Source: Chroicocephalus ridibundus (taxonomy: Eukaryota; Chordata; Aves; Charadriiformes; Laridae). From it: a DNA stretch of 64,000 nt. Both the position numbers and the translations under genes were made by a program. The notes beneath the pieces were generated by a model. It worked only from the letters and a program-made list of their open reading frames with translations. It was not told the DNA's origin and did no database searches. Each line of letters starts with the position of its first letter. The first letter of the stretch is position 1. Below, in pieces: positions 34,801 to 46,600 of the stretch. Where the stretch lies: contig NC_086287.1 of NCBI RefSeq assembly GCF_963924245.1, forward strand, positions 45,198,906 through 45,262,905, in the 5' to 3' direction.

Positions 34801-35494
34801 TGTGGCAAATAGTTGAAGTGACAAGGTTGCCTAATAAAAGGCCAGCAAGACCTGGCCAGGTATTGCAGCAGATAGCTGGATTAGTGATTGGGCTGCCTTG
34901 TCTGCATAAACTCTGTTAATCACTGGATGGTTGATTCACCACCCAGTTTATCCATAATTCAAAACTATTTAAATTTGATTATTTAAATAACCAATGCAAA
35001 ATAAAGTTTGTTTTGGGTATTTTATAATCAAATTTCTTCAAGAGTCTTAAAAAAACCCCACATCAACAAAAACTATGTTTGGAAAAGATATATTTTCTCT
35101 CCTGACAGGAGAAAGGAAGGAAAGTAACATACACTTGCTACACATAAAAAAGCAATATTCACTAAAGAACATAAAAAGGAAAAGACAATATGCAGAGAAA
35201 CCTCTACAGTCCCTTGGTTAATATGGGTCAAAAAAACCCCAACTCGTAATCAGTCTGATGCCCTTCAGACATCAGCTATCAGCGCTGCCTCTTCTCAGAC
35301 CTTAATAAATGCAGTGTTACCCTGCTGTAACCACTAATTCAATAGTCTGTCATGTCCTGTCCACTCTCTACATCTCCTTTTGATCGTACATTTTGATCAC
35401 ACCACAGATCAATTGCTTGTCTTTGCTGTGAAGACCCTGTATGTCTTTACTGTGTTCGTCAGAAGTGCAGCCCTCTCAGCTGCAAGATTTTCAA

Positions 35495-35830
35495 ACTGAT
35501 ACTATATTAAAAGTTCTCCTGAAGTCCAGGGAAATTAAATCAACAGGATTTCTCTTAACTAGATTATTTATTTTATCAAAGATACCAGATCAGTACAGCA
35601 TGACCTACCTTTGGAAAAATCTGTGTTCCATTTTATTGTCCTGCCTTAATTATTTCTTTCCTTGAAAATCTGTTCTAAAGCTTTGCATGCTGTTGAGTCA
35701 GACTAATGTCCCTATTGTTGCCTGGATCAGTTTTACTGCCAATCCTGGTCCTTCTTTAGTACAGGTACAATATCTGCTAGGAGAGTAACTGATAAGTCCT
35801 GTAAAATGCATGATCTCAAGCAGTCCAGAG
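35495..35830 (-). mobile_element. Ancient CR1-like LINE fragment
   Basis: The minus strand reads KGRSCCTDLVSL near 35610, the decayed CR1 motif KGRSCLTNLISF. A degraded YLDFxxTFNT region follows at about 35500-35550. Upstream of it, the DQDW block near 35740 corresponds to the pre-motif region. Stops and frameshifts are frequent, and there is no 3' tail. Confidence 0.65.
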
Positions 35831-37624
35831 CTGCAGTGGATTGAGCACAGCTTCACAGACACTGAAAGAAGTTGTATACTAGGATCTGGGTATCTAACGA
35901 TCATGCTAAAAAGTAAGCTGCAGTTTTTGAAAGGCTTATTTGACCAAAGTCAGCAGTTTCCATTCATCAAAAAAAAAAAAAAAAGTCAAATCATTCTCCA
36001 AAGCCTTGACAGTACTACAGCCGTTCAAAGAAAATTCACTGTAACTTTATTTTCAATGTGGGCAAAATGTCTGCATTCCCCAGACTCACACTCAAATGCT
36101 TGAAGTGTTTCGGATGGCTTGAAAAGAAAAAACAATGCAGTCTTTCTTCTCAATTGAACTATTTAGCATAATCAGAGAGGCTTCCATTTCTGATTTTCTG
36201 CTTTATTGATCTTCAAAACAATTTGGTGTGTTGGTTAACTCAGTGATGAATTCTCTTAGGGGTAAAAACCCTGTATCCAAAGTTCTCCCATCCCCTGTGT
36301 ACACATACTAAAGGAATTGGCATATACACTTGACCAACTAGGGATATTTCTCCTTACATGCAATATGAATTTAGCCTTCTTTAATAGAGACTAAAGTACA
36401 TTAACATGTTGCCAAAAAGGAACAAAGGGCATTTTTCTTTACAGCCCCAAGAGAAAGGCAGAAGAGGGTAGGTCTGAGGATCTGAGAGCATTTCATATCT
36501 TCAAGTACTAACAGATGAACGGCAACAAGACTCCAGCCTTGGCAGGTATAGGGAAAACTCTCACAACTAGTGTTTCCTTTCACTAGAAGAATTAAGCCTC
36601 TGGATATGGGGCAATTACAACCTCTGTGGCCTATTCACTCATTTGCTGCACGCTAACAGAGACCAAAACATTGGCATGCAGATGTATACGTATCTTGTTC
36701 AAGCCTGGATGTAGCAAACTTATTATAATTACATCCTGAACATAAACTTCCCCTGAACTTCAGAAATTCACATCTAAATTTTATTTCTGCCTTTCTGGAT
36801 GTTTATATCATGATTATATATGCAGCTATGAGTCTGCTTTACCTGTGCTTCTTAATATATATTTTCCAACATCCATTTGATAAACTGTCTTTAGTCAAAT
36901 AACAATCTATTATATTTAAAGTTCCTCTAAGATATTCTTAATGCCATTGTGTTAGAGGAAAATTTCTGGGTTTAAGTATGTATCCAAAACCTCACTCCTG
37001 AACAAAATCATACATTTTTGGGTAGCAAACAAACAGGTAGAGCAAGAAACAGTGCCAAACACATAACAGGAAGTATCAGATCAGCTTACTCTTAGGCTAG
37101 GGTGTGTTTTAGAGGAAAGACTAATGGCAAATTTTAAGAAGTTCTTCATTAAATCCTTCCAGGCTAAGCAATCTTGATCAAATCTGTGTTTTACTCATTT
37201 TTCTATAAAGAAAACTGTAAGCCTCCACATGGGGTCATTCAATAAAACCTTTGTTTTATATTCTAATGTTGTTTTAAGGATTATGAATTTTCCACTTTAA
37301 TTTGCAGTTAGGGAGAAACTTATTTGTTCCTGTACATTTTCTGTTAGTTTTTAACTATATATACATATCTATGTGTACTCCAGTTCTTTTTTGTACAGTT
37401 CCATTCTACTTTGACATTTCTAAATGAAAAATTGTATCTATTCTTTATTTGTTTACTCTTTTCATGGGGACATGGCACAAGAAACATCCTATTGATTAAA
37501 GACTTTCTACAGAGAAATCTCAAGACATTTTTACTGTCATTATTCTACTCTCTAAATTCTGAGATTTAGTAGTCAGTAATTTTAAGTTGAAAAAAATAAG
37601 CTAAATAAAACATAAGAAATCCAA
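35831..37624. other. Intergenic sequence, no gene recognised
   Basis: AT-rich unique sequence with a 15-base A run at about 35970. Open frames are short and without splice support. Confidence 0.45.
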
Positions 37625-38010
37625 GATACAATTATGTCAGGGAACTAGCAACACAATACAGAAGTGTTTCTCTGCAGGCTCTCAATTTGTTCAATTTTGG
37701 ACACATCACTTCAGGAAAGACACCATCAAACGAAAGAGGACTCAGGAGAGAGGTGGAAATGATTAGACATCCAAAGACCTTTGATAAGGAAATGTAAAAG
37801 CTGAGGTTATTGGGTTTAAAGAAGGGAAGACTGAGATGAAACATAAATTTACAAATACGTAAAAGGCACTTTTGCAAAGAAAAGGAAATAATCTCATCTT
37901 TGGAAATAATGAGAAATAATGTGTCCCTACTACAGCAAGGAACTTCAGTTAGATATTAGAAATAAACTTCTAGTGATAATGTTGGTAAACCCTGGCAAGA
38001 GACTGTCCAA
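37625..38010 (+). mobile_element. Ancient CR1-like LINE 3' fragment
   Basis: The plus strand shows a decayed series from the CR1 C-terminal region. An FNFGHIT-like remnant of the CVQFWAPHF motif near 37690 is followed by a remnant of LERVQRRATKMI, then GLKKGKTEMKH near 37820 (from GLFSLEKRRLRGD), and a FRLDIRNKLL-like block near 37950. The order and spacing fit CR1, and divergence is high. Confidence 0.55.
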
Positions 38011-39454
38011 GTAGGCTGCAGATTCTCCACCTCCTGGGGCTGGGGGTTTGGTGACTGAGCTGCAGGTCTTCCTGCCCTACTTTTCTGTGACTCTGACGAT
38101 ACAGTTTTCTTCGTTCTCAAAGCTTCCCCTCCACTAGGACCAGAGTTAACTCTACCCAACCCTCTGCATCAGAGGGTCAGCTCTGGATTTCACTTTCCTG
38201 AGGGAGAAAGGGGGCTCTTATTGCAGAGCATGCTGTTCCCAGTCCCAGCCTACGCAGCCATGTAGCTGCTGTACAGCAGCAGCAGAACTGACTCCAGAGA
38301 ACCATCATCACTTCCCCTCACAAAGGAGACTTGTTCTGCCCTGGTGACCTGCAACAGGGACTGAAATTCTGTTCTGCTGTAGGAAGTCTATGCCCGCCTA
38401 CACATAAACCAGGATTGTTGCTTTTTCATGCTTGACTGTGAATACCACACAGTGGTATTAGCAGCCAGGGACAGACAGGAACAATGACTTTCATCCCTAA
38501 TGCAATCAGCTCCCAGAAGAGTGCTTCCAAAAGCCTGAAGTGCACCTATTAAGCTTTCAGAAAAAGAAAGCTTTATTTTTTTCCAGTGCTATGAGTATTT
38601 CTCAATCAACTCAGGGGTTATATTTATGTCAAAGATCACCTTTCAGCACACGAAGAGGATTATCTTGTCACATACCTCTACAGATGTAAATATACCACTG
38701 GGTATATATTATGCAACAGGTAAAGAAAATTTATTTATCAACTGGGCAGAAGATTTGGGACATGCAAGATATGAATGCCACAGAAAAAGGGATAAATATT
38801 CTGTAACTGCCTTATATCCACCCCTTCACACTCCACAGAAAACTTAGTCCGAGTTCACTGTAGTGAAGTTACAAAAATGAATAATTTGGTTTCTCTTGTT
38901 GCTATGAAATCAGATCACTCTGAAATTTCCTGGCCTCCAGTGCAAAGGGAGGAGAGTTGTTACAGAAAGGTAACAGTTCAATTCTTAACATTCAATCAGC
39001 TGTGGCTCAACTGCAATAATTAAAATAGTACTGGCACCAGTCAGTATAATAATTTTAGAAAGCTTCTGACAGTGCTCTACTAGCTGTAACAGAAATGTAG
39101 TAATCAAGAATGTAGCTGTCAGAAGTTAGTGTAATCTTTTATTTGCTCGTTTTACTTATTTAGTATGAATATTGCAAAGGTGAACAGTGCTTGGATCCCA
39201 GCCTTCAGACCATAGTTCTTTATCTACCCACAAAATTGGTTCTTTTTTTTTTTTTTAAAAAAAAAACAAACAACAAGCTTCCTTATTGCCTCAACTGTAT
39301 CCACATTTTTTTTTGTCTAAACAGAGACCAAAGATTCCTGATAGTCTGTATGCTTTACTTCAAATATTCCACACTCTGCTCAGATACTGCCATTGCGCTG
39401 TTAGGTAATCAGTCAAAGATTATACAATCAGAAACAAACAAACAAAAAAATTAA

Positions 39455-39560
39455 AAGTTCGTCAGAAAGGTCTTCTGGAAGTCACCTGGCCCAACCCCTC
39501 CACTCAAAGTGGGACAACCACCAATACCAGATCAAGTCACATGCAGCTTTGTCAGTTCCT
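39455..39560 (-). mobile_element. Diverged CR1 3' end
   Basis: The plus strand reads GGTCTTCTGGAAGTCACCTGG followed by CCCAACCCCTCCACTC, a recognisable reverse complement of the CR1 3' UTR block (GGACCTCTGGAGGTCATC then TCCAACCCCCC). About 100 bases survive, ending roughly 100 bases before the provirus. Confidence 0.6.
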
Positions 39561-39659
39561 GAAAGAGTGAAGCATAGTGAGTCAGAAGGTACCGCAGGAG
39601 GGTACTACTACAGCTCATACAATGTTTGCATTTATTCACCGGGTATGTTCCACTGAGAT

Positions 39660-39664
39660 GTATT
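39660..39664 (+). repeat. Left target-site duplication of the provirus
   Basis: GTATT immediately precedes the inferred 5' LTR start (TGTGAAGG) and is repeated at 43668-43672, directly after the 3' LTR end (..GTGACA). Five bases is a normal retroviral duplication length. Confidence 0.75.
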
Positions 39665-40227
39665 TGTGAAGGTGTGCTGCTCCCCCACCCCCAACCTTAC
39701 TTTTATCTCCCATAACCCTGCCTAACCGTTTTACCCCCATAAAGAGTGAACAGCCCAAGAGTCCTTTCAGCTCTCCTGCACAGCAGGATCTCCCTTTGAG
39801 TAGGAATGCCTCTCAAGGTTACTTCTCGGCATTAAGAGATTTCTTGCCGCAACAGATTCTGGGTAAGTGTGTTATTGCATGCTAAACTTTGAAAGTTTAA
39901 CTAAGTGATATAAAGGATTGATTGTGCATATATAATCCTTTAGACATAAACTGTTGACCAAGTCTGGGACTAGGACTGGATCCAGCTGCACATAGACTCC
40001 TCTCTGAGGAGTTTAGGAAGCAAGCGGTCCTTTCTGAACATCATGACTCAATGGGAGGGTCTCCCGGACAGTTCTGTCTGACGCTGTCCTCTATGCAGTA
40101 AATAACCAAGTGTGCCCTGCCACCAACTGTCGCATTTACTATCAAACTTTGCTAAATCCCTGTTTTATATCAATAAATGTATCACTGCTTCTCGGTATGA
40201 CTGAAGTGCATCACTCCATCCGCAACA
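39665..40227 (+). mobile_element. 5' LTR of a degenerate endogenous retrovirus
   Basis: The 563-bp LTR begins TGTGAAGGTGTGCTGC and ends CATCCGCAACA. An AATAAA polyadenylation signal lies at 40172-40177, about 50 bases before the end, as expected for R/U5. The last 66 bases match the 3' remnant at 43602-43667. A primer-binding site should follow at about 40230, but the sequence there (TGTCATAGGCAGAAGG) is too altered to name the tRNA. The left boundary rests on the TG and the duplicated GTATT. Confidence 0.75.
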
Positions 40228-40782
40228 AATTGTCATAGGCAGAAGGATGACAAGCAGTATCACCGATTATTTACAGAGGCATGGAGTGAATCCAAGTCCC
40301 ACCTTCTCAGAAGAATAGGCTTGTGGCAATTGGCAGAATTGGGAAGCCATTGAAGAGCACCTAAAAGTAACTCGGTGCCTCACAAAGGCAATGTTAAAAC
40401 CACTGATTGGGAAAGCCCATCTAGTTCCAAAAGAAGAGGAGATCAAGACACAGAACACAGTGAGGGATTAGGCGATAACGCTCAAAGTGCCTGCAAGCAA
40501 GTCCCTATATGGGCAGAATTAATGCACAGTATTGGTGGCTACAGCCATTAAATAGGCTAGGACGATGCACGAGCTGAAAAACAAATCCTGAAGCTTTCAG
40601 GAGGAGATCACAAAGTTCAACTCCTTTGGCGCCAGTCACCCTTAGGGAGGAATTGGCAGGACATGAAGCAAGAAAAAAACCCCAAAACCAAAAATACAAT
40701 AAAAAAGAGTAGTGACAGGAAGGCAATTGGACCTGCCTGTCCGGCAAGTGGAGGCTTATTGGTACGTAAGTGATAATGGCCT

Positions 40783-41010
40783 ATGTGTTTTGATTCCAGT
40801 TGGTCCTCCAGGATGATTGGTGAGGTTTTTAATAGATATGAGAGCACAAATTTCAATACTAACACAAAAAGATGCCGAGAAGCTGGGCGTGTGGTCCAGA
40901 TGACAAAGAGTTCAAATTACCGGTGTAACTGGAGCGACTACTGCTGTGCCAAACTGCCAAGGTTAGTTTATGGCTTCTGGGTGAGAAGCACATGTTGACT
41001 ACTCACTTTG
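40783..41010 (+). pseudogene. Endogenous retroviral protease remnant
   Basis: One frame reads FLIDMRAQISILTQKDAEKLG, followed after a stop codon by QRVQITGVTG. This is the retroviral aspartic protease pattern in which the active-site Asp-Thr-Gly has become Asp-Met-Arg, so the enzyme would be dead even without the downstream stop. It sits just upstream of the reverse transcriptase, as in a normal pro-pol order. Confidence 0.8.
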
Positions 41011-41199
41011 CAATTAAAGATCATCATGAAAATATACTAGGTTTTGGTGTTTTAAATGACCGAACCTGCCACCTGCTGATGGCAGCGTGTGGTCCCTCAG
41101 CTCAAACACCAGCCCCAGCAGAAACCTGGAGGGTGCAGTGCGGGTGCTTCGTGCAGCCCCTGCACTCCCTGGCTCAAAGATCACTAACGTACCGCAATA

Positions 41200-42127
41200 T
41201 CCAATTTCTGTTGCAGCACAAAATGGAACTTCTGAAGTCATAGCTGATTTGGAGAAACAACAAACTATCTCCAGAACCCACACCCCGTATAACATGCCTG
41301 TCTGGCTCATTTGGAAACCAGATGGGAGGTGGCGTTTAACAGTTGGTTATCAGCCCCTATGTGCTAATACAGCCCTGCTAAAAGCTACTGTACCAAACAT
41401 TGCAAACTTAACAGCTACTTTGCATGGATCTGCACAATACGCTTTTAACAGACTCCCACAGGGGTATAAACATACACCCACAGTTGCTCATGCCGCACTC
41501 GCTGAACTTTTACAGACAGTCTCACTCCCCCAAGATGTGACACCAATACTAATATATAGATGATATTCTGATTGGGGGAACTTCTCCTGAGATGGTGGGG
41601 GAAGCAGCAGCAGCAGCATGGCAAGCACTAAATAAAGCAGAAATTGAAATTCCACCTGGAAAATGTCAGGGACCAACTAAAGTAAAATTTTTAGGTACCT
41701 GTTGGATGGCAGGCAATGCTGTGATTCCTCCAGATACCTTAAGAAAAAAATTGAAAAGCTGCAAATTCCCCAATCGAGGAAGGAACTCCAACAATTAATG
41801 GGAACTTCAGGATATTGTAGGAAGCAAATGCCTGGATTTTCTATCATTTGCCATCCATTATACTCACAGAAAGGCAAATCCTGGGAGTGTAAATTAAAAC
41901 ATAACAAGGCGGTGAAAACTCTAATTGAAGAATTAAAAATGTATTGGTCACTGGGACCAGTGCACCCCTGCAACCCTCTTACAGTCAAATGGGGTTTTGC
42001 AGAATACGCTGCTTACTGTAACCTGTTCCAAACTGGCCCTGATGGGCCAAAAAGACCTTTATGGTTTTGGTCAACCATATTTAAAGAAACAGAACAACAA
42101 TACTCTGAATGGGCAAAGGGACATTGA
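41200..42127 (+). pseudogene. Endogenous retroviral reverse transcriptase and connection domain remnant
   Basis: Recognisable blocks in order are MPVWLIWKPDGRWRLTV, VPNIANLTATLHG, FNRLPQGYKHTPTVAHAAL, YIDD (41553-41564), EIEIPPGKCQGPTKVKFLGT and WGFAEYAAYCNLFQ. The segment between the LTATL block and the FNRLPQG block, which normally carries the first catalytic aspartate, is deleted. A frameshift lies just before YIDD and a second near 41790, and a stop falls at 42125. The copy is nonfunctional. Confidence 0.88.
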
Positions 42128-42540
42128 TCTGTAGTCCAAGCAGCTAAAAAGGTTGAGAAAATACGTCAGGGACAACCTGTGCCAACTAGAGGACCATTTA
42201 ATTTACCCGAAGCAATTCTAAAGGGGACTGCCCTCTCAGAAGGAGTTGCACAAAAACCCACTACCAGAAAACAGTGTGCCTACCTAATAAGAGTTGCAGA
42301 AAACGTGCAATTAACTGAAGGACACACCAAGGTCTCTAAATTGCAGATGCCCATAAACACACACCCTTTAGCATTACAACAACATTCAACTTTCATCCAT
42401 TCTGGATGCACCACCCCTCACTGAGGGTATACCAACGGAAAACATTTGGTTCATGGATACTTCAGCAACAAGGGTAAAGAGTAAATGGCAATATAAGGCC
42501 CTATCACTAGATACTACCCCCAGAAAACAAGTAATAGAAT
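42128..42540 (+). pseudogene. Endogenous retroviral RNase H remnant
   Basis: Sequence continuing from the connection domain leads to IWFMDTSATRVKSKWQY near 42450, the start of a gamma-type RNase H domain with its first Asp kept. The domain breaks off within about 30 residues, where env-like sequence begins. Stops and a frameshift precede it. Confidence 0.65.
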
Positions 42541-43500
42541 TAGTGTACGATGCATTTTTCCTTCTTTTTAACCGAGTAACCTGTTCAGACTCTCTCTGCC
42601 AAAAAAGGTCTCTATTTTCTCTTGTAGCACCCCGCAGGATGGCAAATGGAAATGCTTGTGTTCACATTACTATTCCAAACCCTAACAATGCTGCTTACAC
42701 CCTTTGCGGTCTTCTCTATTAACATTGGGAACTAACCAATGGCTCTTATCAGATACACTGCCTCAGTGGGAAAGAATTAATGAAGGGGACCACCAATTAA
42801 TTGTGGATGCACTTGGTGCAGCCCAAAATAATGTTTCTCTACCCCTTAGTTGTATCCAGGCTCAACTGTGGACGCAATGCATGGTAGCAGCAATTATAAG
42901 AGAAGGTGAAGAGGGCATCTGACCCACTGAAATTCAAAAGGTAATCTGGGGTAATGCAACTGAATTTGAAAAGGAATTCCAATCCTGGCAGTATTTAGTC
43001 AATTTTACTTATGATCCCATCAAAAATAAAGCCACAGCTTTTGCCCTAACGATACACAATGCTTTGGTATACACCATAAACCCAATCAGTGCATTAGGAC
43101 TAAATCACAATGGAACTACATCCATTAGAATATCCAGTGTGAGCCCAACAAAATGGAAACAAATGGCAGATTGATGTTAACACATGCATTGTACGGGAAC
43201 AGCAAGAATTTATTTGTGAGAATAACACCATAAAACCCAGGACGTTTGTCTTGACACTGAACAAAATGCGTGTCATTTTGAAATACATCCTGATGAAACC
43301 CCTGAAACTGTATTGTATATAATGGAGAAGGATGTGTTTGTATGAGAATCCTTTGTGATTTTGTATTTGTGGGTAGCATTACTGTAAGTACAAGTTATCA
43401 CTCAAATATTTGTGTTTGTAACTTTACTAAAATTATGGGATGCAAGTTTAATTATTCAGCTCCTGTTACATCTTATTAATTGTTATAATCTAATTATACA
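42541..43500 (+). pseudogene. Endogenous retroviral env-like remnant
   Basis: Broken frames carry cysteine-rich, N-glycosylation-rich segments typical of a retroviral surface glycoprotein, such as CIVREQQEFICENNT near 43190, VCLDTEQNACHFEI near 43250 and CVCNFTKIMGCKFNYS near 43420. They are in three different frames, with stops between them. Assignment to env rests on position after pol and on this composition, and the lineage is not determined. Confidence 0.5.
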
Positions 43501-43601
43501 CCAAGTCAAGATTTACTGTCTACCTCCATTGAAGTGAATCCAAACCAATGTACATAAAACTTTAATAATGGTCCACCATGATACAGAAGAGATACACCAT
43601 A

Positions 43602-43667
43602 TTTTATATCAATTAAATTTATCACTCCTTCTCTCTGTGAGTAAAGTGCATCACTCCATCCGTGACA
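43602..43667 (+). mobile_element. 3' LTR remnant, 66 bp
   Basis: TTTTATATCAATTAAATTTATCAC and the end AAGTGCATCACTCCATCCG match the last part of the 5' LTR, with the polyadenylation signal changed by one inserted T. U3 and most of R are missing, and the env-like sequence runs straight into this stub. Confidence 0.8.
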
Positions 43668-43672
43668 GTATT
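43668..43672 (+). repeat. Right target-site duplication of the provirus
   Basis: GTATT follows the terminal CA of the 3' LTR remnant and equals the five bases before the 5' LTR. Confidence 0.75.
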
Positions 43673-46600
43673 AATGGTAAGAAGACAAAAGCCCTTGGAC
43701 ACATATTTCTACTCTCTAGTCTTTGTAATACAACAAAAGAGTGTTTGAAGACAGCTGAGGAAAATAATCTCTTTGTTTATCTTTTGCCATACAGAATGAC
43801 TGTTTGCATTAGCTGTATGTTTATCATTGCATTGACAGATTCCCAGAACAAAGTGGTTCATTCAACATAAATCTGACATGAACAACAAGGTGTATTAAGA
43901 TAAGCAATATTGCTCAACAGCTATCTTCTCCTCTGTTTAATAATAAAGTTTCCACTTAAACAATTGTTCCAAGTTAAAAGTTAAAGAAAGCCTCTTGACA
44001 GTCACAGATGACGTTTCACTGCTAGTAGACGTGTCAGCTGTGACAACAGGACAGTGGGGTTGGGCGTGAAATCAAAGATTGGGCTGTCATGTAGAGGGTT
44101 TAGAAACTGCTAATGAGAAGTTTTCCCTGACGCTCAGAATAAGTCATTCCATTGAGAAGGAATCACTGCACACTCACTAGATTCAGGCAAGTTCAGGATG
44201 GAATTGTGCCTAACGAAGCCTTTCTGATAACCCTAATACACAAAAAGGTAGTTCATCTCTGGTAACAGTCATCCAGGCCTTTACTCTTGACCATCTCCAA
44301 CTGTTCCCATATGAGAGGGCAGTTTTTTCTAGCAATACCACCTCGGAAACCCCCTGTATTTTCCTTAATGCCAGCATGGTCATTATGTCCACTTTAGAGG
44401 CAGGGGGTATCTGCCCATCTGACTCTCCTGGGACCATTTCTGTAGCCTCTTGGTGTACAAACCGAACAGAACAAACTGAACAGGACAAACTGTTGGGATA
44501 AATCAAATTGTATTTACATTTCACAGAGCCAGCAGTTATGGTCAGCTATGTTGACTGGTCTTCATACCACGTCTTGATTCCTTTCCTCTGCTTTGTAGTA
44601 AGAGTAAGTTTACTACTAGCTTTCTGATGACATCTCAGTACAATCACGTACGATACAGACATTGTGCAGCCTATTCTCAGATTCCACTATACACTAACAA
44701 CACATCTTTGATAATTTGGAAAGAGATTAGTATGAAGTTATTTGTCTTAACTACAACCTGCCAAGAGTGATATAGTTTTATAACCTTAAACAGTGCTTAA
44801 ACAGCACTGCAAATGTACACTAACAGCTCAGGCCTGTCAGCACTTACCATACAAGTAAACCCTTTCTGCTGGTTTGTGCTAAACAGCCCAGATCATCCTG
44901 TGTGAGTCTGCCACAACAGTGAGCCCACCGCTGCCATGCCTAGGGAGCGTCCCCCGACTGCTCTGCAGCTGATGTTTGTAGTTCCTCATCAGTCTTTTGC
45001 CTCCTCCTGGGAGGAGCGAGCCACTGTACCACAGCATGTCCTGTCTAAGTAAGCTACAGCCTAACGGAGAGACTGCTTTGGACCATATGCTGCACTTTTA
45101 AGGACTGGATTGCCAGGAAGCTAATTAAGACAACCTACAGGGAGTTCGGTTGTGCTACACACACTGCCACATTCCCCTTGGAGACAGAGGGGAAATGGCA
45201 AAGTCTAGAGTCAGGGACTCCTGGGTGGGAAAAGTGCAGGAATTTCTTGAAATGCTAGGCTGGATGCCCACAGCCAGCACTCCTGATGAAAGCTGGCAAC
45301 GGTGTGAGGAGGGAGCTTTCTGAGGAGAAAGGGAAAGGGCTCTAGGCAGGCCAGTTTTGAGGAAAAGGCAGGCTAATAGATTCTGGGCAATCACCTCAGA
45401 GCTTCCCTGGAAGCCAGCATGTTATAGCTTGTTGGTTTGTTTGTTTGGTTTCTTTTTCCAGGCAGAGTCTCAGGCTACTGCTTGTATAACATTCCTGCAG
45501 ATGTCCAATAAGCTTTGCAAAAAACCCTAAAATATCTATTGATTTGGGTTTCTTCAGCTTTTTAAAGAGAAAGCTTTCCTTCCATAGTGAAGCAACCTTT
45601 TCTGAAGTAGTAAGTGGCACCGTCTTCAGCTTAAGAACTTCCTAACCACTGATTTTTTGGAAACCTAGGCGGCTATACTGCAGAAGCAACTTTTGAAGCA
45701 GCTGTTTCTTTTGTCTTTTTTTAACATTGGTCCTCTTAGGACATGACACAGAGCTACATGGACTTTGGTCTGAGACAGCATGATCATTCCAAGGCTTATG
45801 GAGGCAGCGCCATTAGCATTAGAGGTTTGCATGCTTTCATTTTGTGGCTCAGATACTTGACTTGTTTACTCCAAATTCCTTCTTTTGCTGGCAGGCAGAG
45901 CACCATAGCTGTGTGCTGCTTCTGTCATTTTGACTCAATATCATCACCCTTTTCTTTCACAAGAAACTGCTAGTTCTTTCTTCCTATTTTTGTTTATTTC
46001 CCTATTTTTGTTTAGATTTTTGTAATGCTAACGGCATACTATAAGAAGGTAAAGAAATAGCCCTCTAGGCACATCTCCCAGTTACACTGAGAGATCCACA
46101 GATGACCTTCCAAAACTCCAATATTCCTTCACCTAAAGCAACATTTGAGCATTCATTAGAAGTCCATCATTTCTACTCTGATGCTTAGAACAAAGTCTAG
46201 ACTAGAAAACAAGGCTGCACCTATGCTGCAGAGAAGCATCCTGAATTCATGGTGCCTGCTGTGGTCTGGTGCATAAAGCCCAGTATGAATTTCACTTTGT
46301 GGCATCTGCAAGAAGAAATCCCTCTTTGCCTTGGTTTTCTCCTTGACATTGCTACTTCAAGCACACATGGATATCCAGATATTCCTGCTGCCATATGTAC
46401 TTTTGGTAAAGGTGCCTTAGCGTGCCTTTGTCCCAGGAAATATTCTTAGTTCCTCTGCCAGAAATCTCAGCAAAATTAAAGAACTAGCCCCAGAAGTACT
46501 CCTAAAGGAGGAAAACATGTTTATTTTGGCTTCAAGACTGTCCTAGAAAGTGAGAGTTGGGACTCCGTAGAGCAATACAACATGTTAATCACTGTAAGTG

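Larger units (their letters stand above)
29091..35494. other. Intergenic sequence, AT-rich, no gene recognised
   Basis: Long unique AT-rich stretch. It contains A runs (for example 32473-32491), copy 2 of the duplicated segment (34517-34800), and two exon-like minus-strand segments (29280-29480 and 31209-31282) described in the findings. No complete gene is visible. Confidence 0.45.
39665..43667 (+). mobile_element. Defective endogenous retrovirus, gamma-like, internally deleted
   Basis: The order on the plus strand is 5' LTR, about 550 bases of unrecognisable leader or gag remnant, protease, reverse transcriptase, connection/RNase H, env-like sequence and a stub of 3' LTR. Integrase is not seen: RNase H sequence near 42540 passes straight into env-like sequence. 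Every coding domain carries stops or frameshifts. The element is about 4.0 kb where 8-9 kb would be normal. The pol motifs resemble gamma-type (class I) elements. The exact lineage is not assigned, and the provirus cannot make a complete gene product. Confidence 0.88.

Noticed and set aside
43568..43870. 100-codon plus-strand frame
   Set aside because: It crosses the right end of the provirus and its target-site duplication into flanking DNA, so it cannot be an ancestral gene.
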